A DNA stretch of 16,352 bases, taken from the NCBI GenBank assembly GCA_018303575.1, contig JAGVXW010000021.1, positions 1 to 16,352 of the forward strand, given 5' to 3'. This DNA comes from Candidatus Woesearchaeota archaeon (GTDB lineage: Archaea > Nanobdellota > Nanobdellia > Woesearchaeales > WJIZ01). Numbering within the stretch: the stretch's first letter is position 1; every line of letters starts with the position of its first letter. The position numbers and the translations under genes are program-made. Below the pieces are notes generated by a model, which had not been told where the DNA came from, made no database searches, and worked only from the letters and a program-made list of their open reading frames with translations. Of this stretch, positions 7,198 through 13,400 are shown piece by piece.

Positions 7198-8585
7198 TCC
7201 ACAATCCGATACTCCTCAAATCTCGCCGCAAGCTCCGGCCACTTCCCCTTGACCTCTCCTTTGAGCAGCGCCTCCCCGACGCAGAACGCCATGTCGATGC
7301 AGTGGTCCATGTTGTTGTAATTGAACAGCCCGGGCCTGCCGATCGTGACAAGATTTGAGATCTGGTTGATACTATTGGTCACCATGCCGAGATTCTTGCT
7401 GTACGCCAGGTCATACACGGGATAGATCCGCTTCTCGCCCAGCACCAGGTGGTCGAAGATCTCATGCTCCTTGATGAGGCCGACTTTGACGAGATCGTTC
7501 TTGACGCGCTCAAAAACCTGCTCCTTCGTCCAATGCTCGATCTCGCTGCCCGGAGGCACCGTCACCTCGGCCATCAGCACGGTCTTGTCCTCGGGGCAGG
7601 TGAAGGGCGAGAAAGCTTTCTGCTCCGAGATCCGGTTGAAGATGATGTCCGCGGAAGGGAAGAATATCCAGGCATCCTTCATCGCGCGTGGCTTATTGAG
7701 GAAAACATAGCAAAGCCTGAGGGAGCTGTGTTTTAAGTTTTGGGACGCCTCCACAAGCTTGGCACCAAGCGCTGGCGTGATGAAACTAACCAGATCAATG
7801 AGATGGAGCGTGGAGACAAATTCGTCGGCCATGAAATGCTTCCCCTTGGCTACAACAGAAACGATTTCATTGCCCCTGCGCTGGATCTTCTCCGCGGGAT
7901 GCTCCAGCAGGATCTCGCCGCCATGCGCCGTGATGCTTTGGGCCAGCTTTTCAGAAAGCTCGATCAGCCCATGCTTGGGATAATAAAAGAATTCCGCGCT
8001 CACCTTCTTCTTTTCATGGTGCGAAAAATGCTGGCTGATGAGATGCGGGATGCTTTGCACAGGCACCCTCTTCCTTGCCAGCTCAGGGGACAGCTCCCGG
8101 GGATGCCCCCACACTTTCTTTGCGTATCCTTCGAAGATGAGATGATACCCTTCCTTTCCGAAGCCCCTGATGAAATACTCCTCGAAATTCTCCGGCTCCT
8201 TTTTCCCTGAGAAGAACGTTGGAAGGGCGGAAAATCCGACTGAAAGCCCGCCTCCTATTGTTTTTGGAGAGATATTGCGGAAAATATTCCCCAGATTGAG
8301 GGGGAACGAAAAGTATTTTCCGAGAAGATAGAGGCTGTTGAGCTTCTTCACCTCAAGCGTGTCTTCGCCCAGCGTCTCCTTGATGAAGGGTATGATGCCG
8401 TCCAGCTGGGAGTAGAGCTTGTGCGGCCCATAGTCGAGCGTGAAGCCGTTGTGGTGGAAGCTTGAGGCATGGCCGCCGATCTTGTTGCCTTTCTCAAGGA
8501 TCGTGACTTTCTGGCCGCGCGTCGCGAGATAGTGCCCCATCGCGAGCCCGGAGATGCCGGCGCCGAGGATCACGAAATGTTTCAT
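7194..8585 (-). CDS. FAD-dependent oxidoreductase (UDP-galactopyranose mutase / protoporphyrinogen oxidase superfamily)
   Basis: A 463-residue flavoprotein. The N-terminal Rossmann motif is G8-A-G-I-S-G13, followed by acidic E31 and GG37-38 (EKGNKIGGHASS) for FAD binding and DYGPHKLYS at 51-59. The middle phrase YAKKVWGHPRELSPELARKR is characteristic of the branch found in sugar and surface-polysaccharide loci. It is the last gene of the minus-strand operon. Its ATG overlaps the TGA of the methyltransferase gene as ATGA. The TAG stop overlaps the NTase stop on the other strand. In this context a sugar ring-contraction or redox tailoring step is likely. A true UDP-galactopyranose mutase assignment would need the substrate-site residues checked, so no gene symbol is given. 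Confidence 0.75.
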   Translation of the reverse strand: MKHFVILGAGISGLAMGHYLATRGQKVTILEKGNKIGGHASSFHHNGFTLDYGPHKLYSQLDGIIPFIKETLGEDTLEVKKLNSLYLLGKYFSFPLNLGNIFRNISPKTIGGGLSVGFSALPTFFSGKKEPENFEEYFIRGFGKEGYHLIFEGYAKKVWGHPRELSPELARKRVPVQSIPHLISQHFSHHEKKKVSAEFFYYPKHGLIELSEKLAQSITAHGGEILLEHPAEKIQRRGNEIVSVVAKGKHFMADEFVSTLHLIDLVSFITPALGAKLVEASQNLKHSSLRLCYVFLNKPRAMKDAWIFFPSADIIFNRISEQKAFSPFTCPEDKTVLMAEVTVPPGSEIEHWTKEQVFERVKNDLVKVGLIKEHEIFDHLVLGEKRIYPVYDLAYSKNLGMVTNSINQISNLVTIGRPGLFNYNNMDHCIDMAFCVGEALLKGEVKGKWPELAARFEEYRIVD

Positions 8586-9446
8586 GGTTTCCTGGCGAGC
8601 ACGAAAGTCTGCCCCAGCCAGTACGGCACCTGCAGATTGTTCATGCGCAGGGCCTTCACCACGGGCTTGCTTGTTTTATGCAGGAGCTTGCTGTACGCCT
8701 CCATACGGTAGATCAAATAGCCTAAGCTCAGCGTCTGGATATGGGGCTTGACCACCTCAACCTTGAATCCGGTCTTGGCAAGCATGGCTTTGATAGTTGG
8801 CCGCGTGAAGTAATAGATGTGAACGCTCAGGAGGAAGATCCATCTCCTGCGCATCAGCCTGGAAAGCCAGCTGCCGATATCAGGATAGTTCACCACCAAT
8901 ATTCCACCGGGCTTGAGGATGCGGTTGCACTCCTGGAGCGTCCTTTTGGGGTCGCCCATGTGCTCCAGCACATCGTACAAGGTTACGACGTCAAAGAAAT
9001 TGTCGCTTTTTCCCCCAGTCGCATAGCCATTTGTTGGGCTCGAGGCCGTAGACTTCCCAGCCGCGCTGCTTCGCGACGTGCAGGAAAGTGCCTCCCGCAG
9101 TGCCGATGTCGAGGATCTTCCCTTTTTTCGCGTGCTTTTCGATGTAGTTCAGGCTTCGGGCGAAGGTGATCTCCCTGCCTTTTGCTTGCGACACGAACGT
9201 GGGATCCTCTCCCATGCTGTAGCCCTTGAAGATGAGATCCTGGTTGAGCCGGGGGTTGGTGTAGATCAAGCCGCAGCGCTTGCATTTGACAACCTGGTCG
9301 ATGAGCAGCTCATCGCCGGAGCTCTTGAACTTCTCCACAAGGTCCTGTTCTGTCTCAGGGTCGTATTTGGCCTCGTAAATGACAGTATAATCGTCAGCGC
9401 CGCACAGGTTGCAGGGAACATGCTCCATTTGTTCGCGAATTTTCAT
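8582..9446 (-). pseudogene. SAM-dependent methyltransferase broken by an internal deletion/frameshift
   Basis: The N-terminal half (9446 to 8991) has two zinc-ribbon cysteine pairs, C12-NL-C15 and C55-KR-C58, then SAM motif I ILDIGTAGGTFL at about 111-122 and the acidic-loop region YGLEPNKW. It then reads DWGKKRQFL and stops. The rest continues in another frame from about 9007: SDNFFDVVTLYDVLEHM, then LKPGGILVV, ending at 8582. Compared with class I methyltransferases of this type, about 12-18 residues between motif I and FDVV are missing as well as the frame. This is therefore not a simple one-base error. ATG 9446 has AGGGGG upstream. The ATGA overlap with the downstream FAD gene is intact, so translational coupling downstream may be disturbed. 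Either a recent loss or an assembly fault. Confidence 0.75.
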
Positions 9447-9456
9447 GAAAATCCCC

Positions 9457-10176
9457 CTAATCGACAAAGCGGTATTTCAGCAGAGTCCAGATTGCGATGA
9501 CTCCGTCCTTATATTTAATCTTTTTCCCCTCTTCGAAGGAGCGGGGATAATAAGGGGTGGGCAGCTCCATAATCCTGATGCCGCGCTTCGCGATTTTCGC
9601 CGTGATTTCGGGGCAGAACTCGAAGCCTGTGCAGTTCAAAGGAATGCTCTTCAGCAGCTTGGCGTCGAATACTTTATAGCAGGTCGGCTCGTCCGTGATG
9701 TTCGCGCCATAGAGCAGGTTGGCGAGCAACGTGAGAACGCGGCCGCCGAGATAGAACGCTTGATAGGCGCGCAAGTGCTTCCCCTTAAGGAATTCTTCGT
9801 TCCGCTCCCTTTGTCGCTGGTGCAAAACCCGGGAGCCATAAACAACTTTGGCTTCTCCTTTCAGGATAGGGGTGATGAGCTTGTAATAATCATTGGGTTC
9901 GTATTCCAAATCAGCATCCTGGATAATAATGATATCGCCAGTGGCATGGCTGATGCCGGTCCTGATCGCCATGCCCTTGCCCATGTTTTTCGGTTGGGCA
10001 ATGAGCTTGATATCCTTGATGTTTTTGACGATTTCCCTTGTGTTGTCCTTGCTGCCGTCATCGATGACGATGATTTCTTTCTTCACTTCTCCAGTATCGA
10101 CTTTTTTGACGCGTTCGATCAGTTCAGTGATGGTCTTGGACTCGTTGTAAGCGGGGATCAGGATAGAAAGCTTCAT
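9457..10176 (-). CDS. Soluble GT2 glycosyltransferase (DPM1-like)
   Basis: A 239-residue family 2 glycosyltransferase with no membrane helix. Motifs: MKLSILIPAYNES at the start, DDGSKD at 39-44, GKGMAIRTG near 67-75, and the metal-binding D87-A-D89 within QDADLEY. A TCYKVF segment follows, and FEEGKKIKYKDG near the C-terminus corresponds to the DPM1-like acceptor/phosphate region. It starts at ATG 10176, overlapping the radical SAM stop as ATGA, with AGGTG a few bases upstream. It is a paralog of the GT2 at 12723 but has an insertion of about 11 residues after GSRVLH. It probably builds a polyprenyl-phosphate sugar or transfers a sugar to a lipid-linked glycan in the cytoplasm. Sugar specificity is not readable. 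Confidence 0.88.
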   Translation of the reverse strand: MKLSILIPAYNESKTITELIERVKKVDTGEVKKEIIVIDDGSKDNTREIVKNIKDIKLIAQPKNMGKGMAIRTGISHATGDIIIIQDADLEYEPNDYYKLITPILKGEAKVVYGSRVLHQRQRERNEEFLKGKHLRAYQAFYLGGRVLTLLANLLYGANITDEPTCYKVFDAKLLKSIPLNCTGFEFCPEITAKIAKRGIRIMELPTPYYPRSFEEGKKIKYKDGVIAIWTLLKYRFVD

Positions 10177-11639
10177 CCGAGCACCTGCGTCTTCAGCACT
10201 CGATAGAGAGTCATCTCCATCTTCGTGTCGAATTTCCCTGTCAGCATCCTAAATGGCTCCTTTAATGTTTTCAAAGGGTGGAAAAGGAGTTTTGTCAGCA
10301 TGAAGCGAGGATAGAGCCGCATGCGGAAGCTGTTGAGCTTCTTGTAATTCGCACTCCACGTCGGGCTGAACGTTAATTTTGAGAGGTCTTGCGGCGTATT
10401 CATGCTGTTTTCAAAGGGCTCGGATCCTGGCACGGGGGTCATGATGAACATCGCGATCTCGTCAACGCCGGCTCTGGCCAGCACCAAAGCATATTTCTTC
10501 GTCTGCTTCAAATCCCCATCAGTTTCTCCAGGAAAGCCGAGGACGAAGCAGGCCTGGCTCTTGATGCCGAGCTTTTGCATCAACTTTGTCATCCTGATTG
10601 CATATGCATGGTTGAACTGCTTGTTCATGAGCTTCAGCACCGCGGGGCTCCCGGATTCCGGAGAGAAGGAGAGATAATCGCATCCTGCCTGCCCGAGAAG
10701 CCGCATCTCCTCCTCGTCAATCGTCTCGATCTTCGTGCCTGAAGCGAACTTGAATTTGATGTCGAGCTTCTGCTCGATGATGAGTCTGCATATTTTCTTC
10801 ATCCGCATCCTATCCGTTGTCGGGTTCAAGTCCTCGATGTGGAAATCGCGGATGCCAAGCTTCCCAATCCAGTGCTTCATCTCTGCGACAACATGCTCGG
10901 CGGAGCGCGCGTTCCATCTTTTTTTATTCGTCGCCGGCACGACGCAGAACTTGCAGACGAGCGGGCAGCCTCTCGAGGTCAGCAGCGCGATGTATTTTCC
11001 CTGAAACGGCGCGTGGCTGTAGCCGAGTTTCCAATAGTTCTCAAGCGGGAACAGGTCCCAGGCAGGGAAGGGAAGGGCGTCCAGGTCTGTAATCTCTCCT
11101 TTAGAGGTATTCTCCGTGATTTTCCCATCCTTTTTGAAGAGGATGCCGTCAATATCCTCGAATTTTTCATCCTTGAGATGACGCAAAATCGCCTCAACCC
11201 GATATTCCGGATCGCCAAGGACAAGGAAATCCGCTCCTGCCTTGAAAAACTCGTCCTTTGCTCTCCGCAAAGAATACGCGGTGACCGCTTGGGCGTTCTC
11301 GACCACCGCGACAGGCGCTTTCCGCGCTTTCCTGAACGCCTCGAGGAAGGCCATGATGCGGTTGTGCTCCACGACATGGCCCGCGAAGATGCAGATAAGA
11401 TCCGTGTGCTCCGGGACTCTTTTCAGGATCTCGTCAACCGAAATCCCTTGGATCACAAATCCGTCCTGATGCGTGATCCGTCTCGGATTCAGCCCGAAGG
11501 CGTCAATGACTTGCGCGTCATGCTTCTCCCGAAGATAGCCAGCCAAGACGGCGGGGATGAAGGGCATGTAGGGGATCCCGGTGCCGAAGAAATCCCCCTT
11601 CTGCGAGACGATGTTCGGGTTGATGATAGTGACATGCAT
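10173..11639 (-). CDS. B12-binding domain radical SAM enzyme
   Basis: A 488-residue protein. Residues 1-190 form a cobalamin-binding Rossmann-like domain (YLREKHDAQVIDAFG, LVLGDPEYRVEAIL). The radical SAM core carries the 4Fe-4S ligands C225-PLV-C229-KF-C232 after TSRG, then IEDLNPT and FSPESGSPAVLKLMNKQ. A basic C-terminal helical tail follows. The family includes HpnJ/BchE-like enzymes that do methylation, ring or chain rearrangement on lipids, tetrapyrroles and sugars. It starts at ATG 11639, leaderless, with a TATA box 26 nt upstream. It leads an operon with GT2, methyltransferase and FAD genes. A tailoring step on the glycan or its isoprenoid lipid carrier is the contextual guess; the substrate is unknown. 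Confidence 0.85.
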   Translation of the reverse strand: MHVTIINPNIVSQKGDFFGTGIPYMPFIPAVLAGYLREKHDAQVIDAFGLNPRRITHQDGFVIQGISVDEILKRVPEHTDLICIFAGHVVEHNRIMAFLEAFRKARKAPVAVVENAQAVTAYSLRRAKDEFFKAGADFLVLGDPEYRVEAILRHLKDEKFEDIDGILFKKDGKITENTSKGEITDLDALPFPAWDLFPLENYWKLGYSHAPFQGKYIALLTSRGCPLVCKFCVVPATNKKRWNARSAEHVVAEMKHWIGKLGIRDFHIEDLNPTTDRMRMKKICRLIIEQKLDIKFKFASGTKIETIDEEEMRLLGQAGCDYLSFSPESGSPAVLKLMNKQFNHAYAIRMTKLMQKLGIKSQACFVLGFPGETDGDLKQTKKYALVLARAGVDEIAMFIMTPVPGSEPFENSMNTPQDLSKLTFSPTWSANYKKLNSFRMRLYPRFMLTKLLFHPLKTLKEPFRMLTGKFDTKMEMTLYRVLKTQVLG

Positions 11640-11660
11640 GTCTCAAGGGTCCTCGGAAAC

Positions 11661-11668
11661 CTTATAAA
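11661..11668 (-). promoter_or_regulatory. TATA box for the radical SAM operon, overlapping the upstream stop codon
   Basis: Read on the minus strand this is TTTATAAG, centred about 26 nt before ATG 11639. It contains the TAA stop (11662-11664) of the upstream LAGLIDADG/HTH gene. This repeats the stop-codon/TATA overlap seen at 5661-5670 and gives the glycan operon its own leaderless promoter. Confidence 0.62.
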
Positions 11669-12648
11669 GATTGTGGGCGGGCAAAAGGTTGATGCCGGGG
11701 GTTAAGGAGGGCATATTCGCCGAGGATTCTTCGGGTGGTCGGCCTGCCTAAATAGAGATTCTGCTGCTGGCCCGGCCTCCTGGACTCAGTGTAAGGAATG
11801 CCGCAGCGCCCGAGAATGCTGGCCAAGACGGCGCCGGAGCGCGGTTCGCTGAATTGGAAGCTGCTGTTCCCGGATCTGCGGATGGAGAGGCTTGCCGCGA
11901 TCACGCCTTCTATGAATCCTTTTCGCGCAATCTTGTCATCCCAAGTAAGGCCAGGAACAACGACGCTCAGGCGCCCCTGTTCTGCAAAGCCAAGGTCGTA
12001 GGCAAGCCACGTGCAGGCGACGGCCGAGTCGACCGTTATCCTCGGGCGGATGTAGGAAGGGCCCTTAAGGGGGAAGCTGGGACTGGCTGTGACTTCCTGA
12101 TACTCCACGCGTGCCCGCATGCCGAAAGCTTGTTCGAGAAGAGGCGCAAGGCGCGTTTCAAAGAAGGCGGTGTCATCTTTCCTTCCTAATACAAAAAGGA
12201 CATTTGAATAGCGCATATCTTTGGATGATTTGTAGAGGACGCCCTTGCTGAACAGGATGCCAAGGAGCTGCGCTGTTTCCCGGTCTATTTCCAGCGGAAG
12301 GCGATGGCTGTGCCGCCAGTCTGCCTCGCTTGGCGCCGCTTTTGGCCAACACTCGAGCGCGACGGGGAGGTTCCCTAAGTAATTCCCGGTTTTCTCCCGG
12401 AGGATTTGGATCGTACTGACTTTGCTCCGTTCGGTGGACCTTTCCCCAGCCTCTGCTCCATAGAAGGCTTTGAGGCGAAGCCAAATTGTGCTTCGCTCAG
12501 TTTGTGTCGCGGACGCGAGATCATCAAGGGTAATAGAGTGATGCCCCCCGACCGCGAAGGCCTCTGCTGCCTCATGGATCGCGTCTTCAAGGGAGGCGCG
12601 TGCGCGGATCTGCGCAAGCTGTTCATGGCTCAGTGTGACAGTGCTCAT
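11662..12648 (-). CDS. HTH protein fused to a degenerate LAGLIDADG endonuclease fold (putative regulator)
   Basis: A 328-residue protein. Residues about 20-63 form a helix-turn-helix (ITLDDLASATQTERSTIWLRLKAF at 39-62). Two LAGLIDADG-like helices follow. The first, near 123-138, reads ETAQLLGILFSKGVL, where the acidic residue is replaced by FSKG. The second, near 242-258, reads RKGFIEGVIAASLSI, where it is replaced by AAS. Between them, RITVDSAVACTWLAYDLGF fits the usual inter-repeat segment. Both catalytic acids therefore appear lost while the DNA-binding fold is kept, as in bacterial WhiA. ATG 12648 was chosen over TTG 12690 because a TATA box lies 27 nt upstream. The gene lies between two divergent glycan operons, which suggests a local transcription factor (inference). 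A decaying free-standing homing endonuclease is the alternative. Confidence 0.65.
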   Translation of the reverse strand: MSTVTLSHEQLAQIRARASLEDAIHEAAEAFAVGGHHSITLDDLASATQTERSTIWLRLKAFYGAEAGERSTERSKVSTIQILREKTGNYLGNLPVALECWPKAAPSEADWRHSHRLPLEIDRETAQLLGILFSKGVLYKSSKDMRYSNVLFVLGRKDDTAFFETRLAPLLEQAFGMRARVEYQEVTASPSFPLKGPSYIRPRITVDSAVACTWLAYDLGFAEQGRLSVVVPGLTWDDKIARKGFIEGVIAASLSIRRSGNSSFQFSEPRSGAVLASILGRCGIPYTESRRPGQQQNLYLGRPTTRRILGEYALLNPRHQPFARPQSL

Positions 12649-12670
12649 ACCCAAAGGGACTCGAAAAGAA

Positions 12671-12679
12671 TATTTTAAT
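12671..12679 (-). promoter_or_regulatory. TATA box for the LAGLIDADG/HTH gene
   Basis: The minus-strand sequence ATTAAAATA is centred about 27 nt before ATG 12648, with no Shine-Dalgarno site. It lies back to back with the plus-strand box at 12691-12700 in a 74-bp divergent intergenic region. Confidence 0.55.
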
Positions 12680-12690
12680 GTATGGGGCAA

Positions 12691-12700
12691 GTTTTATAAG
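12691..12700 (+). promoter_or_regulatory. TATA box for the GT2/GT-C operon
   Basis: GTTTTATAAG is centred about 27-28 nt before ATG 12723, giving a leaderless transcript. It supports 12723 as the start rather than the in-frame ATG at 12678, which lies upstream of this box. Confidence 0.62.
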
Positions 12701-12722
12701 AGGCGCCGAGCCACATTCGCGC

Positions 12723-13400
12723 ATGAAGCTCTCCATCATCATCCCGGCATTCAACGAGAAGGCCACGATCCTCAAAGTCCTCGCTATCGTGAGGAAGCAA
12801 CCGGTGCTCGGGCTGGAAAAAGAACTCATCATCGTGGACGATGGCTCCACAGACGGCACGCGCGATCTTTTAAAGAACGCGAAAGGCGCGACAGTCATCT
12901 TCCACGAGAAGAACCAAGGAAAAGGCGCTGCCTTGAGAACGGGATTGAGGCAGGCGACGGGCGACATCCTGCTCATCCAGGACGCGGATCTCGAGTATGA
13001 TCCGAAGGAGTATCCCGAATTGCTAAAGCCCATTATTGGAGGCAAGGCCAAAGTCGTCTACGGTTCCCGCTTCCTCCATCCCCATCACGCCCGCTATCAG
13101 TTCTATTATCTCGGCAACAAGTTCTTAAGCCTCCTCACTTCCGTGCTGTATGGCCAGAAGATCTCGGACATGGAAACGTGCTACAAAGTGTTCACAAGGG
13201 AAGTCCTGGAGAAGCTCGACCTGAAAGCGAAAAGGTTCGACTTCGAGCCGGAAATCACCGCAAAAATCCGGAAAGCTGGGTTCAGCATCCTCGAGGTCCC
13301 GATCACCTACAAGAGCAGACCTTTCGAGGAAGGCAAGAAGATCACCTGGAGGGACGGCGTCAAGGCCGCCTGGCACCTGGTGAGATTCAGGTTCACATGA
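12723..13400 (+). CDS. Soluble GT2 glycosyltransferase (DPM1-like)
   Basis: A 225-residue family 2 glycosyltransferase without membrane helices. Motifs: MKLSIIIPAFNEK, DDGSTDGT at 39-46, GKGAALRTG near 67-75, and D87-A-D89 in QDADLEYD. A conserved TCYKVFTREVL follows, and FEEGKKITWRDG lies near the C-terminus. It is closely related to the minus-strand GT2 at 9457-10176 and shares KVVYGSR and PEITAKI with it, but lacks that protein's insertion after GSR. ATG 12723 was chosen because of the TATA box at 12691-12700; the ATG at 12678 would add 15 residues before the family's normal start. Its TGA overlaps the next ATG as ATGA. Probably a polyprenyl-phosphate sugar synthase or lipid-linked glycan transferase feeding the adjacent GT-C protein. 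Confidence 0.88.
   Translation: MKLSIIIPAFNEKATILKVLAIVRKQPVLGLEKELIIVDDGSTDGTRDLLKNAKGATVIFHEKNQGKGAALRTGLRQATGDILLIQDADLEYDPKEYPELLKPIIGGKAKVVYGSRFLHPHHARYQFYYLGNKFLSLLTSVLYGQKISDMETCYKVFTREVLEKLDLKAKRFDFEPEITAKIRKAGFSILEVPITYKSRPFEEGKKITWRDGVKAAWHLVRFRFT

Noticed and set aside
9409..10206. Plus-strand open frame opposite the GT2 gene
   Set aside because: The opposite strand holds clear GT2 motifs with ATGA coupling on its 5' side. The plus-strand frame is an antisense shadow.
10839..11705. Long plus-strand open frame opposite the radical SAM gene
   Set aside because: The minus-strand frame carries intact B12 and CxxxCxxC motifs. The plus-strand product has no family resemblance.
11662..12648. 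Active homing endonuclease
   Set aside because: Both expected catalytic acidic positions are replaced, and no intein or intron host gene surrounds it.
13178..13396. Upstream extension of the GT-C frame to an earlier start
   Set aside because: This part lies in another frame of the GT2 gene. The ATG at 13397 has ATGA coupling and begins just before the first membrane helix.
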